Assembly: GCF_964340395.1 (NCBI RefSeq)
Contig: NC_135550.1
Location: 32,231,676-32,295,675 of the forward strand
Direction: 5' to 3'
DNA: 64,000 nt
DNA from: Glandiceps talaboti
Taxonomy: Eukaryota > Hemichordata > Enteropneusta > Spengelidae
Below are positions 11,591 through 25,639 of the stretch, piece by piece. Position numbers and translations under genes: made by a program. Each line of letters begins with the position of its first letter. The first letter of the stretch is position 1. The notes under the pieces were generated by a model. It worked only from the letters and a program-made list of their open reading frames with translations. It was not told where the DNA came from and made no database searches.

Positions 11591-14500
11591 ATGGCTGGAA
11601 TGTTCCGTAATCCTGTCGGTGGTGTGTTCTTTGTGGTAGGCATATTTTGGCTGACCAGCTTTCTAGGTGCGGTATTTATCATGGGACCTTTCCTACCACT
11701 CTTATTTATCTACACCCCACTCTACAGGAAAATTAGTGATCACATTTTAGCCAAGTGGGTCACATTTCCTGTGGTAAGTATGCATAGATTACTCCTAATG
11801 CAATCTGATGTGTCTATGATTACCTACAGTTCTGTGTATTCAATATCGCTGACACTGATAGCTTCTTTTGTTATATTTCTCTGAAAAATAAGTGAATAGA
11901 AAGTGAAATTTGGTGCATATTTTTTTTGCAAAGTGAAACACAAATCACATTGCCAGCTTTAATTCCAGGAATAACTATGTACTTTTTCAACAGGCAAAAA
12001 TTAAGCTCACTTTATAGCAAGAGAAAGAGGATATGAAATGACTTTTTATATCAATAATTACCATGGTATATATATCATAGACCAGTAATGGTAGAATATA
12101 GTAAATATATTTCAGCCATGGTTATGTTCAATTCAACATCATATTATGTCCATATTTATAAGATAAAATTTATAATGTGTGTTTCATAATCCTATCTTTA
12201 TTTCATGTGTATTATTGCTGCTGCTGCTTCTACAGGCTCTCCTAGGTAAGACATAGTACTTTTATTGCATATTAGTAGAAATTACTTTAAATACTCTATC
12301 TGAATATGTAACAGTTTTATATGCTGGTGCAGAGTCATAAGGATGTTTATATTTGTTCAGAGAAAAGATCATATAAACAAATGAAGATTTTATATGTGTA
12401 TTAGTGTGATGGAAGAAACAAAACACAAAACAATAACACTTTAGTTATATAATGTGTTCCATTTGTGATAAGAAATACAAACCAAATATTTGAAATGGTT
12501 ATGACTTTGTTATATTTCACAAATGATTAATGTATGCTGCTGATGTCAGAATGTCATTTTTGTATTATCAGAACTTCTTTATGGCATCAAGATAGTGGTG
12601 AGTGGAGACTCCTTCAAACCAGCTGACAAAAGTATCATGATAATGAATCACAGAACAAGACTTGATTGGATGTTTCTATGGTGTTGTCTCATTAGGAGAA
12701 GTGCGTTACATCATGAAAAAATTATGTTGAAAATAGGTTTGAAGAGCATTCCAGGGGGAGGTGAGTTTAGACTATAGTAACATTGGTAGCATTTCATTAA
12801 TTTAATATTTGTAGTCTAGACTTAAAGCATTTGTAGTTCAGATCATCTACATATTGGGTTTGGGATTGTATCATACCTGTATAGGTAAATGGGAATGGAA
12901 CATGTTACTACAGCCATGGTCTATTAAAGATAATCTAAATATTAATTACCGATATGACTGGAAAGAAAACCAGTTCAATGCCATAAATAGTTAAGAATAC
13001 GCAAAGGATCTTGTTTGATGAATATTTTTTTACAGATGGTAAACAACGTTAATTTCTTATTTGCAAAGTTTACAAGACAACTGTGGGTATTTTGAACTCT
13101 CAAGTGACAGGAGACTTCTTATGGTTATCTGTAGACCAAATATTGTCTCTGCCACACAATCACCACAATTTTAGTAGGTTTGTAACAAACATATTCCAAT
13201 GTTCTCTTTCTGGATATTCTATGCAAGTGGCCTTCTTAACTGTTGTTGGTTCGGTGTTTCCTGTCAGTCTGCACAATGCAATAGGCCTACTGATCCTTGT
13301 TGCTAGATGTTTCTTTCAGGCCAGGCAATGCAAATAGCCGACTAAATCTTTGTTGGTATTCTTTTCAGGTTGGGCAATGCAAGTGGGCCATTTCATCTTC
13401 ATTCATCGTAATTGGGAGGTGGATAAAGAAATCTTAAGTGACATCCTGGACTATTTCAGTGCAATCAGACATCCAACACAAATTCTGATATTCCCAGAAG
13501 GTAATTTGAAACAAAAAATTAACCAAAGAAGTGAATGAAATGTCCATATAATAATCTCTCGGTACCAATGTTCATTCAAAAGTCCTTTAGATTCTGACAG
13601 GAATGGTGCCCTCTAGAGTGTTTTTAGAGAAATGAAAATAACTGAAGTGAAAGTTAAACTTCTTCATTGGGAGATAGTTTGCTCACATATATGGAATTGA
13701 GGATTTACTTTTTTGAGAGTCAAAAACTAAATGTTGTCTTTTCATTTAACAACTAACTGATAAAAACAGGATCTTGGGATCATAAAATACACTGTAGCTT
13801 TCTGACTTTTGTAGATCATATGTAGGCATTGGATAGCACCACCTCCACATCAGTGGAATTTTTACCCTTGTCACTTCTAACATCATATTAAATTTCCAGG
13901 TACTGACCTTAGCAAGGATAACAAAATGAGAGGAATAAATTATGCCAAGAAGAATGGACTACCAGTGTATGAATTTGTAATGCATCCAAGAACCACAGGA
14001 TTTGTATTCTTGGTGGAAAAGTTGAGGAAGCGTAAGTGTATTTTGTTATCCATCTTTTCTACGACATGTTTTAAAAACTTAGATAATTTAAACTTTACTT
14101 TGATATTTATCTTTTATCTTTGTGTAAAATCTGAAGACACATGAGGGTACTTTGCTATCCATTGCTTAAACAGCATGGTTTAAAAAATGAGCAAACAGAA
14201 TGTTGACTTTGATATTTATTTTTCTTTATTTCACGTAGAAAAGCAGAGTACATGTAGGTGTACTTTGCTATCAAAGTGTGTCTACAGAACGTTGCAAAAG
14301 GTGGTTGTGACTTCAGATGTAGTAACAATAATGTGATTTGTAAATATTGTTTTATAGTAATGGATGAAAATATTGTTATGTCTATTTTGTAGTATGGTGT
14401 GGGACTGTGTAGTGTTATACTTCTTACAGAAAAGTGATAATAATTAATTAAATTATGGCTTCTTTCCAAACTCATTGATAAGGAGACAAATGTTTGCAAA

Positions 14501-16014
14501 AAAAAATTACTTGAATTTTTTGTACCTGTGTATAATAGATCTGGTCATTAAATGCCTTCTTACGAGTTGCAATTCAGATTTGTCATGTGACTACTAGTAA
14601 TCAGTCACGTGACTACTACTAATTAGTCATGTGACTAGTAGTAATCAGTCATGTGACTACTACTAGTAATCAGTCATGTGACTAGTAGTAATCAGTCATG
14701 TGACTGAAATTACAACATGTGACAACTTTCAAGGACATGATTAAGAGATTAGACATTTTGTTTTTCAAAAATTAGGACATTTTGTTTTTCAAAAATTAGG
14801 AATACATTACATGAAACTCCTTTCATTTGAGATGATCAGGCAAATGGAAAACGAAATACAATGTAGAAGAGGTTGAGTACTATTATAGTATAGTTTGTAT
14901 CCACAAGTTTAAAATTCTATAAAATTGGCAATGTTTGAATTGTCAGTAGGTTTGTTTACACAGTCACTGTAATTGTAGTTGAGGCTGTGGTGACACATGT
15001 CAGACACTGACAATGACATAGTGTGAAACAAAGGTTTGTTGTATGTTCTGTTGTTTGTTTGTTTGTTGTACCTGTTACTCTTAACAGTTGACTTAAATGG
15101 ATGACCCATGGCCTGGGTAGGATTACAGTTATAATTTATTACTATTTGTCTCAATATTTGTGGTGTCATGAAATCCTGTCACCACACTTCATCACAATGC
15201 CGTAGGCCTGTCCTCATATCATTCAAAAAATAGCTTTAAAAAACCATAAAATTATATTACCCTATTTGATGTGGATAAATGTTTTGACGATAAAAAGGAA
15301 ATGTTTGGAATGAATAGAACAATAATTGTATTGTCCATTTTTTCAAAATTAAAGTTACATGTATAGCGGTGACACTAAGAATAAAAACCGTGTTTTAATT
15401 CTTAGTATACAACTTGTATGTGTATAATTGTTGATGTGTTCTCTATATAGGTGTTGTGTTTGTAGCTAACATATCATTTTACCATCATGTTTACAGAGAG
15501 AATGTTAGATGCTATCCATGACATCACTATAGCATATCCTCAGAATATCCCAGAGAATGAACTAGACATCCTCAAGGGTAACTTTCCACATGAGATTCAC
15601 TTCCACATTGAACGTCACCCCATTGTTACTCTACCTATCAACGATGAAGATCTTCAGAACTGGTGTAAACAGAAATGGCAGGAAAAAGAAGCTTTACTAG
15701 CAGAATTCTACAAACATAAAGAATTCCCAAATGTTGAAAACAGAGAAGTAGGAATCAGTAAAAAACTTGCAATGACTTTCACAGCATCACTAGTGTTCTA
15801 CACTGCCTTCAATATTGTTGTTTTGATGTGGATGCTGTCCAGCAAAGCTGGAATCACTTTCTTCATCATTGTGTCTATTTTCTATATCATTGCTGATAGA
15901 GTTTTTGGAGGAGTAGACCGCCTTGAAATCCTATGGTACAAATACATGAGTAAGATTTATTCATATATTTTCTCCGCAAGGACACCAAGGGAAAAGAAAC
16001 TAGCCACAGAATGA
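11591..16014 (+). CDS. LCLAT1: lysocardiolipin acyltransferase 1-like, copy 1
   Basis: Six coding exons: 11591-11773, 12236-12245 (10-nt microexon), 12572-12760, 13369-13500, 13900-14031 and 15497-16014; 387 residues. The exon carrying the ATG begins at about 11550 after TCTTTTCTTCACCAG. The PlsC/LPLAT signature is complete: NHRTRLDW at residues 90-97 (catalytic H91 and D96), GWAMQ at about 128-132, FPEGTD at 169-174 and HPRTTGF in exon 4. A long hydrophobic N-terminal segment lies at about 10-46 and two C-terminal membrane segments at about 307-329 and 333-350. LCLAT1/AGPAT8-type enzymes acylate lysocardiolipin and other lysophospholipids in the ER and mitochondria-associated membranes. This is the most diverged of three tandem copies. 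The next acceptor-like sites upstream of exon 3 are decoys with an in-frame stop. Confidence 0.93.
12236..12245 (+). CDS. LCLAT1: 10-nt microexon of LCLAT1-like copy 1
   Basis: The sequence GCTCTCCTAG is flanked by a CT-rich tract ending CTTCTACAG and by the donor GTAAGA. Exon 1 ends in phase 0, so the microexon reads Ala-Leu-Leu plus the first base of a Glu codon completed by exon 2 (AA). The result (ALLE before LYGIK) matches the ALLE segment expected at this point in LCLAT1 proteins. Skipping it would shift the frame by one base. Confidence 0.85.
13203..13392 (+). repeat. decayed ~50-bp tandem array containing the exon 3 acceptor
   Basis: Four degenerate units about 50 bp apart each contain a pyrimidine tract followed by an (A)ATGCAA-GTGGCC-like core: near 13203-13231, 13262-13292, 13311-13340 and the functional 13361-13392. 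The third unit has a good-looking acceptor (TTCTTTCAG, 13311-13319). Using it would read four to eight codons in phase and hit TAA at once. Only the last unit continues into exon 3. Confidence 0.55.
14576..14705. repeat. minisatellite of CAGTCATGTGACTA units
   Basis: About six irregular units of roughly 20-23 bp built from TAGTAATCAGTCATGTGACT. Each includes the partly palindromic AGTCATGTGACT. It lies in the long intron before the last exon of LCLAT1-like copy 1. Confidence 0.8.
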
Positions 16015-16691
16015 ATAGTTTCATTAAAAGTCATTTTTGATTTTTAAATTTTTGTACAAAGCCTTATATTTGTGATATAATTTGAGAGTTGGCTAGACTA
16101 TTATTTACCAAAGTCTTTGTTTCCTATATTCCCCATTTTTTGTTCTAAATAACTTCAATCAAAGAATTATATACTGTTTATTTTTATGTTAAATATTCTA
16201 CCCAAATGTTTTGATATATCGATATTATTACTTTCCCACTTAGTTAAATGTAATTTGAACATAAATAATTAGACAATTATCTTTTTATGTTAGTGAAATT
16301 TTAGTAATATTTTGATTTTGTATATTTATATCAAGAACCTAAGTATTCATCACCTTAAAAGGAAGAGAGATTGATCTGTTTAGAATGTTCGGAGATCTTC
16401 AAGGATTGCCTATTGGTGACGGGCTAATGTTCATGACCTTGATTTTGATTGAACGTACAGGCTGATATAGGTTGGAGGAGGTATTATACTATTGTAGGTA
16501 CATGTGTTTGGATTTTAGGATTTCATTTTCATTCATCTATATATTTTGAGGTGGAGGGGGAGGGAGAGAGAGGAGGCTATGTGTAAGTGTGTACCTTTGA
16601 GGGTTGACAGTGTTAACTGTGAGGGGTCACATATGGCAATATTCAAATACCAAAGATTATTGCATAAACACATATTTATTTAGGAAATAAA
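16015..16691 (+). terminator. 3' UTR and poly(A) signal of LCLAT1-like copy 1
   Basis: AT-rich sequence after the stop codon. A canonical AATAAA at 16686-16691 precedes a T/GT-rich stretch. I saw no clear canonical hexamer nearer the stop. Confidence 0.45.
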
Positions 16692-19019
16692 GCCATTCTC
16701 ATTATAAGTATCTTGACTAGATGATTTTGTCATTGTATTTCATTTAAAATGGCAATACAGAGTTTACACTTTCTTGTTTATAATTACACAAGTTTTATTT
16801 CACAAGAAGCAAAAGTGACAAGGATCTTAAAGTCACCTTATGGCTTGACACTGTTCTGTGTTCTACATAGCATTGTGCTGCACTGATTAGTCATTCCGGG
16901 TTTTCAATTAACTATTATTTTACATCATAACTGATTTCTGTAGCAGACATTATCATTAGCTGTATACATGTATTCAAGTTGATAAGGGTTGATGTATTGT
17001 GCTAGGAATACTAAGAAAACAAAGACATTGTCAGATCTAAAGATGACTGCCCAATATCAGTGCCATATGACTAATGATACTTGTGTAAATATAAAGAGGA
17101 AGTGAAAACCTGGTACTTCTCTTGAATCACATAAGACATGTGGAGTAAAATGATAAAGTCAGTCTAGAGATTATGAAAATTCCTTTATTTCCTACACTTA
17201 CATTTCCCTTTATTTAACTTAATAACTTAATAACTGTCAGAATCACAGAAAAGAGGGATATTTTAAATGTTCTGTTTATGAGGCTAGTCATCCAATTTAT
17301 TTCCATACACATCACATTCATGAAATCAAAATCTCACATGTCATATTTTGAGCTCCATTTACAGCAATGTCTACTTCATGATTACCTTGTGAACTTTGCA
17401 ATGATAATCATACACATGTAGTGTATGATTCTAGACAAATGATGTATTTGTTAAACTTAGAAAGGATTTTTTACATGACATGGCATTTTTGTTTGTACAG
17501 GTATACATTATGTACAGTATTCTATCACAGACAGTACCATACCATGTTGACCATTAGTGTCACAAATTGGTGCATGATTTTATTACTTCTATCCATATTT
17601 CAGTGCAGTGATTCAAATGACTGAAACTACCTGTAAAGTATCAAAACTCTGCATGTGTTTAAAGGTATGACCTTGACAACACAGTTCAAAATCAAATTGT
17701 TGAAAAGGTTTATTTTTGATATTTTACCCCAAAGCAGGATGTTGTGATGTCAGATGATTATAACTTGAACTCTGTCACCTTTTAAGACCCTGAAATGTCA
17801 AAGTCAATGCAAGGTCAAACATGCTCTAATAGTCTATTTCCAATATTTTACATTCAGACCAGATTTTATGACATTAATTTAAAATACAATAATTGAACCG
17901 ATACTGTAATTTGTTTCATTTGGAGAAATGATCTTTACTTTTCTGTTTTTCATGAACCCACCCAGTAAGTCACCATTTTTTAACTATCACGCAAAATGTA
18001 TGTTCTAGTTTGGAACAATAGGGCTGAAGTGTAAGATTGTGTACACACTGTAGAATACTGTATTCAGTAAAGTTTCCATACATTTTTACAAACATATAAA
18101 AACAAAATCATATATTTTACAAAAGTCAATACACTTCATGCTGTAAATGTACCGTATTTAGTACCAGTGTACAGTGACATATACTAGTGTAGAAGAGGAA
18201 CTAAAGGATAACTTTATGTGAACTTAATTTTGATATATTTGACTATACCTATTAAATAAACTGCCAGTTATCTTCCAATTTACAATCACAAAAGAGATGA
18301 ATTTGTTTATGAAACTCCTCACGTGAGTTTGTAATGCTCAGTATGATTAATAGAATTATGCTTGCAGCCATATGTTTTATGATACAATCTTGTGCAGGAA
18401 TAAAACTACACAGTCTCACACAAAGGAAACCTCCAAAAAACTGAAGAAAGTCCATATAGCTGGAAGTGGTGGTTGTCAATTTGATTTTTTTCAAACATCA
18501 TAAATGTGTCATTTTAATGTACACTTGATGTATTTTAAATAATGTAAAATATGCTCAAATGAAAACTTGTTTAGCGTTAAACAATGGGTGAGATGAAGTC
18601 TTAATTGAATTTTGTATAACTATTTACTGTATGACATGATGACTTAGAGGTTTTCTGATGTTCAGTTTTGGACTGTCTAATTACTTAGTTAACATTTCTG
18701 TGTCTATTTAACAATCAGCTAAGCCATTTATGAATGGAGAATTCACTAAATGACTGGATATAAGATATTGATATAGGTGGTCTTCTGACTATATCCCCTA
18801 TTTGTCACAGTTGCAGGCTCACAATGGGCCTTTTAGTATGTTTAACAATGCTGAGAACACTGTTATCAGATATTTTTATCATCTCTAACATGCTGAGAAC
18901 ACTGTCAGTATTACAGGTTGTAAATCATTTAGATAATAAATGTGTAGTTGCCAAAAGTCTTTTTATTATGACAATCTGAAAAAGGCAATCAATTCTTTGA
19001 CTAATAATCATAGTACATT

Positions 19020-19020
<1 letters not shown>

Positions 19021-19068
<48 letters not shown>

Positions 19069-19076
19069 GACAGACA

Positions 19077-19141
<65 letters not shown>
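19021..19141. repeat. (CA)n with (CAGA)n core
   Basis: CA dinucleotide run split by about five CAGA units. ORFs on both strands are artefacts. Confidence 0.95.
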
Positions 19142-19147
<6 letters not shown>

Positions 19148-20439
19148 ATAAGAGGTTTATTGTTCTCCAGACTTCAGAGGACCCAAGTGTGAACACACGT
19201 TTGCCTTTGATGGTTGAAAGTCTGAATCATCAAAAATATTTGATAATCTGCCAGAAACAATTTGCTTTTTAAAAATGTGGTAGGTTAGTGGTGGAAAGGT
19301 AGTATTTCATATCGAATTCTAGTATTAAATCTGTGGTTGTAGCCAGTATTTGGTTATGTCTGTACTCTTAGACCGGTGGTCAGAGCTGTAATTCAGGAAA
19401 TATTAGTAGCTTTGAAAAGAATTTTGTGTAAGTTGATTTTAGAGAAAAAGTGAAATGTATACTTTTGACTATTGTACACTTTGGAAAGATGAGGCTTTGT
19501 CTGACAAGGTATTCACACCATTGAAACATTTCTAGATTTGTTTAAACTGTGTCAAGACATGTTTTAAGGTAAGTGATTCTAAAATGAATTCAGTCACAGG
19601 TAGAGACACACTACCAAACTGAATGTACAGCATACTATTTTTGTGATGGATGTTGTCCAATATTGATGTTGAAATCTGGTCAAATGATATCTGTATTATA
19701 CAACACATTCATACAACAGTATGTGATTTCTGATTATCAGGAGATCCCTGCTAAATAATAAACCACTGCTTTGTCATTCGTTCATTGTTATTTATCAAAA
19801 TGATACACTAGTCTATTCTTTATTTTGTCAGGACATCTGTCCTGCAGTTCTGATAATTTAAAGAGTTTAATCTCCTTTTCATTGTTGATTGATACAAATA
19901 TAAAAATTATATTATGTGGTGTGCAAGACTATGCATGCATTCTGAGTTGTCAAACCAAACAATGCAAAACAAGTGCAATCTCCTTTCATGTAAACATAGA
20001 TATAGTGTAAAAATACCCCAATATTACCAGTATTTAAAGTCTTGCTCTTCTACTAAACAGTGGGAGGGTGACAGGTTATCAACTTTTATATTAAAAAAGC
20101 AACATTGTGGGCCAGTTGAACATGAATACTTGCCAACACATAGGGCATTTTGTAAGAAGTTTGGCAGCAAAATATGTTTGATAAATAGTCTTTTAAAATT
20201 GCGATTTTGATGTCCCTGTCAATAACTCACAAAGTTTATTTTATGTGCAATAGGATATATACAGGAGGATTCACCATGAATTCAAACAACCTATTCAAAA
20301 TAAAGTTGACTTCAAATAGGGGGGTTCTAAAGCCTGTCAAATGATTTGATATCTCATAACATAATTATTGTCACTATATTTGAGAATAACCTGTATCAGT
20401 TTTCAGTTGTTTATTGGTTGTTGTGTGCAAGTAATTCTT

Positions 20440-20575
20440 GGTACCTGCAATAGCATTTTACCTCATCCTAGGGAGTCAAAATAGAACAAGAAGGTTGACT
20501 TATTCTCAGTACCTGCAATAGCATTTTACCTCGTCCTTGAGGGTCAAAATAGAACAAGGTTGACTTATTCTCATA
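20440..20575. repeat. two-copy 67-bp direct repeat
   Basis: Two adjacent units share GTACCTGCAATAGCATTTTA and GTCAAAATAGAACAAG and differ by small indels. This is a recent local duplication. Confidence 0.8.
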
Positions 20576-21619
20576 TGCCTATAGTAATACATGTGAAGCA
20601 TGTGGGGCAGAAGTTATGGTGATGACCAAGTTATTTTTATGACGTGCCTAGGCAGTAATAATCTATTTCAGATACCAAGAATTACAAGTCATAGAAAGGG
20701 CCTTGTCACTGGGAGTCAGAGCTGTGAAGTGATAAAATCGGTCAGTGAGGAGTATTTCCAAGTAAAACAAAAACACAGATTTCATCTAGTGTAAGCATAT
20801 TACACAAGTTTGAAGGGAATAATTTCAATGTTTAGAGTACAGTTTGCCATTCAGTCTGTATAGAATAGTAGCCATATTGTTAGTTTGGTTATTTTGGTTA
20901 TGACATACAATCTAACTTGGCCATGCTACAATGAATTGTAAGCTCATGTTATTAGTTGATGTATTGAAAAGCAAACATTTCAAATTTCCATAGTGACACC
21001 AATTCTTTGACTTTAATTTTGTTGTAGATGTTCTCACGTTGTCATTTCTGAATATAATCATTCATAATCTGTTCAATGAAGAAAAACACTCATTATCACA
21101 TAATTGTGAATATCACAAATGTATTTGAGTACATGCCAAAGTCAACAATTGATTAGTACCTAGAATGAGACTATTTTAATTTTATATAGGTTGCAAGCTT
21201 TATCACAAGTATCCTATGATTATCAATTTGGTTATCATAAAATGTGACAACGCTACCAGATTCTCCTTCTGACTGGATCTTGTGTACATGTACATACAGG
21301 TGGCTGTGTTTTACAGTATATAGCAGCTGAAATGAAATGACAAATAAACTTTGTTGTATAGAATTGGTATCATATTGTCAAGAAATCTTGGATTTCTGTA
21401 CGCAACAGGTTATTGTATGGTGTTGTTTTAGAAGAACTTCTGTATTACGAATTAAACTTCATGATAATTAAGACCACTCAGTGTCCACTCGTTTTTGTAT
21501 GACAGACATACACAGATAAATATACATTGTATTTTTTGGATCTGTCTTTAGAGGTTTATAGTTGTTGATATTTGCACTCTTTACTTAATTAGTATTACTA
21601 TAACTTACTTGTAGCCATG

Positions 21620-22090
21620 ACCATGACCATGCCCTTAGCAAGAGCCAAGTACTGGTACCTTTTGCAAAGATGACAACAGTAATATGTATGTTGGCTAATA
21701 AACATTCAAAAGTGGACACATATGTACCTAGCAACTAAGACTGTCCATAGGAAAACAAAATACTGTGTAAAGGTAAAGATGATGGGTGGTCAAGTGAACA
21801 AGCTTTCTTGAATGAATAAATGTGCCTGCTGGCTATAAAGACATTGCCCATAGCAACAGGTGAATTACATTATCTTTAGCAAAAACTGATAAATATAGCA
21901 TCCAAAATTAAACAAATGTGCATAGAATAGAACCATGACTATATCGTCCATAGCAACAGCTACACGCCAGTGTCTTTTGTAAAGGTAAGAATTGTGAGGG
22001 GCACTAGTGAATTAGCATTCAACAGTAAATGCATGTGCATAGCAACAACCAAACAACAGTGCTCATTGCAAAAATATCGACAGCAATGAA
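21620..22090. repeat. degenerate tandem repeat of about 100-115 bp
   Basis: Four to five old units, each recognisable by a CATAGCAACA (or CTAGCAAC) core, a TTTTGCAAAGAT/TTTGTAAAGGTAA-like segment and a following ATTCAACAGTAAATG/ATTCAAAAGTGG-like segment. Units have diverged strongly. The CCATAGCAAC core resembles an RFX half-site, which may be coincidence. Confidence 0.5.
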
Positions 22091-22698
22091 CTTGAACATT
22101 TTACCCCAAAAGTGTAAAATCAACTGTAAAACAGTTTGTACTTGAAGACATTATTGCATCGTGATAAAGTTCCCTTTCATCTCTAAGACCACTATATTTT
22201 CTACAGTCGTGTGAACCTTTATATAGGACGTAACATGTGCAGTCAAATGAATACAGGTAACCCATATCATTACACAAGTTAGGTCCCGAGGTATGCTAAA
22301 GTGAAATTTAAACTCAGATACTTGACACGTATTCACTATACACCGGTACCACGTCAATCGTCACATATACTGTATAAATACAATTATACCGTGTAACTTA
22401 CCAATAGCAACCGACGTCGGCTGACAAAGTTTAACAGCAGTTGAATACAAGTTCCTGAAATTGTGTGTGTGTACATTAGCGGTGTCCGGGCAGTGGATAC
22501 ACAGAGTGTAAAATCTATGTAGAAACTTTTCTCGACCATTCAAGGTTACAGAATGTAGTATGCGTCCGGTCAGATATGAACTGTGAAGGGAAACAATGCA
22601 TCGATTGGTTTTATAAACAGGTCTATTTTTTGAGTGAAAATTTATAACAGTTTGACAATTTGACAAAGCTTTGATAGGTAGGTCATAACGTTACATTG

Positions 22699-22768
22699 TA
22701 TTGTGTTGTGTTGTGTTGTGTTGTGTTGTGCTGTGCTGTGCTGTGCTGTGCTGTGTTGTGTTGTGTTG
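22699..22768. repeat. (TTGTG)n/(CTGTG)n pentanucleotide repeat
   Basis: About fourteen pentamer units, with a CTGTG block nested inside TTGTG units. Confidence 0.9.
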
Positions 22769-23402
22769 TACGCACAGGTTAGACAGTAATGGTTGACTTC
22801 AAACATGTTTGGCCTCCACCAAGGTTAACGAGTTAGTGGTCTGAGAGTACGAACAAAGTTGTTTGTTAATTCTGTTATATTATATTGACTAGTGACAGTG
22901 CGTAAGTTGTACAGTTGTACAGTTACTGTAATTCAAGGACAAAAGAGGACACTGGCACTTTCTGTAAGTATATGTCCCTATATTTTCAGATATGACCTTT
23001 CTACCAGTAGTATCTTTATATTTGACCCAGAATTTCACCTTCTGAGTCAAAATTTAACAAAGAAAATGTATATCACTAAACGTAAAGTAAAGTATTTCAG
23101 GAATATATATTGTACGAAGACTTGCAAGGTTTATTAGAGCAAGTAAAAGCTAACTTGACACCTGAAAGGCGAACTTTTCTTACATTCAACTGCAAGACAT
23201 CAACATATTGACAATAAAACTAGTGAACAATAGACGCCAGACTAACAAGAAAGTGTGGCTGGCGAATCAGAGTAAGCAAAAAAGGCTAGATGAACATTTA
23301 CCCACTACTTTATGTCATAATGTTGGTTTTAAACTTGGTTTATTATAATTTGCTAATCTCTTGGTACTTTTAATTTTCATAAGGGAAGGTTGTGTTATAC
23401 TC

Positions 23403-23416
23403 TGTGTGTGTATGTG

Positions 23417-23464
<48 letters not shown>
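23403..23464. repeat. (TCTG)n microsatellite
   Basis: TG-rich start followed by about ten to eleven TCTG units. Confidence 0.95.
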
Positions 23465-24696
23465 AACAAGATATATCTAAAGAAAATTTAATTGTACGTA
23501 ATTTGGTACATGCATTGATGAGAACAAGGCGCACGTTTTTGATATAATAATGTAGTTTGTAATTGTAATTAGTCATTTGCATAAATAGGAACCATTGATG
23601 ATTAGGGAATGCAAACTTCAAATTTCGTGTACGTGTCCACTATTGTGATACTAGTATTATACATCGCCACACAGGCATAATGCTGGCTGTGGCCTTTATA
23701 TATCACGAATATTCAGGCGAGCACTATAGTATTTGATCGGTGATATTGATGCTGGTGAGGGCAGATTTGAAACTGTCTGTTGTCTTTACTTTTTTGAATG
23801 GATAATTGTAAAAGAGTCCATTCTGGAATTGTCGGAGAAATAAGTAAATATTTATGACTTTTTTGGCCATAATCGGGATGGACCAGGCACAGTTCTCCTA
23901 GTAGAACGTAATTACCGTATTTGTAGCTTCATACAGGAAAGTTTAATAGTCCGTTCACTGCCCTGCGATTTTCAAGGCATGACCATTGTAGTTTCCTGGG
24001 CATATCAGATACACTCTCTTCCCTCGTTTAGTTTCCGGTGACAAACCGAGCTGCCTTGGGTTGAACTTTTCAACTGTGCTTTTATCAACTTTGTGCACAT
24101 GTAACTGTATGGTCCCAAATACTCGCGCAATATTCCAGAGGTTGTCTTACTAGGGATATATATGAATATGTTTTGGTTTGATGATGTTGGATGTTGTTTT
24201 AATTTCAATGACCTATTTGCATTATCAATATTTTTGGTAATTAGGCAATATCTTAACGTCTGCTTCAATCTTCATACGACTTGATATATATACGTTGACA
24301 ATAACAATACGTATCATAAAAATTCTTAATAATTCTTACTTCAAATTTCATATAAATAATACCAGTATAATACGTTGATATATAAAGGATATACGAACAA
24401 TAATCCTCATTAGGGCATTTCAGTTGATATATGATTGTAGTAACCACGTTTATCGCTAATCATCAGTATGATATAGGTTGTTTTGACGGTTGTCGATCTA
24501 CTCCATAATATTTTCAGTACGACAAGAAGAGCATTGAATGTCTAAATCGTCCAACTTTTAGTTGAAATTCTTGGAAACAACTTCTTAAATTTTAGTTTTA
24601 GACCCACTGACAATGAGACGTTCGTTTGATCCTTGCAAAGGTCAATGTAGGGTGTGTAAAGTATATCTGCACACGCTCCCAGAATGCACCTTTTTC

Positions 24697-24697
<1 letters not shown>

Positions 24698-24750
<53 letters not shown>
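24698..24750. repeat. (GAT)n trinucleotide repeat
   Basis: About seventeen GAT units, some 275 bp upstream of the ATG of LCLAT1-like copy 2. They may lie in its promoter or leader. Confidence 0.95.
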
Positions 24751-25025
24751 AAAGCAGATGGCTAGCTAGCTCTTAGAGTATGAGAGGACAGGAGGCTAGC
24801 TGGTGCGCGTTCACACGAGAAAAATATAATTTCTCATGAAACATTTTAGCGACACAATGGAAACTGTACCAATTTTATTTATATTCCACAGGTGGTAAAA
24901 TGGACTGTAATGTCCATTTGTACCTCTCAATTCATTTATGTTTCAACATGATCCATTCACATATTTTATTGACGCAAATGCATTGATTTTAGTTCATATA
25001 CAGGAACCTCTGGTTCGTGATCAAA

Positions 25026-25604
25026 ATGGTGGAAATGTTTTGGAAATTCTTCAGGGGCATTTTCTTCGTTTTCATAATTTTCTGGTTAACAAGTATTTTG
25101 GGGACAACTTCATTTGGAGCTCTCTTGGTACCGATGTTATTCGTGTCCATTCCAGTGTACAGAGCAATGGCGGATAGTTTAATAGCGATGTGGATTACAT
25201 TCCCAATGGTAAGTCATAGAATCCATAGTTATCAACGTTGTATGCAAAGAATGGTGTATTCTAAGAGCGATATTTGATAAATCACGTCCAAACCTTCTAT
25301 CACTTAAATTTACCGGCGAGGAGGAATGATAAGCCAAAATGCTTAGATACCTCTACCAGCATTGTTGTGTTATCATGACAGAAAGCGATTCTTATACTTA
25401 TATTGTCGAAAAACACGTTTGAAAGGGTAGATTTACGATTATCTTTCTTATGTTATTTTGTGTTTGTTTGTTTGTTTGTTTGTTTGTTTGTTTATTTGTT
25501 TGTTTGTTTGTTTGTTTGTTTGTTTGTTTGTTTGTGTATGTATGCGTGTGTGTGTCTGTTTGTGTGTGTGTGTGTCTGTCTGTCTGTATGTATGTATGTA
25601 TGTA

Positions 25605-25639
<35 letters not shown>

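Larger units (their letters stand above)
16692..24997. other. spacer between LCLAT1-like copies 1 and 2, no recognised gene
   Basis: About 8.3 kb with only short, non-homologous ORFs. It contains microsatellites (19021-19141, 22699-22768, 23403-23464, 24698-24750), a two-copy direct repeat (20440-20575) and a degraded long-unit tandem repeat (21620-22090). The promoter and leader of copy 2 should lie towards its right end, but I could not place them. Confidence 0.6.
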
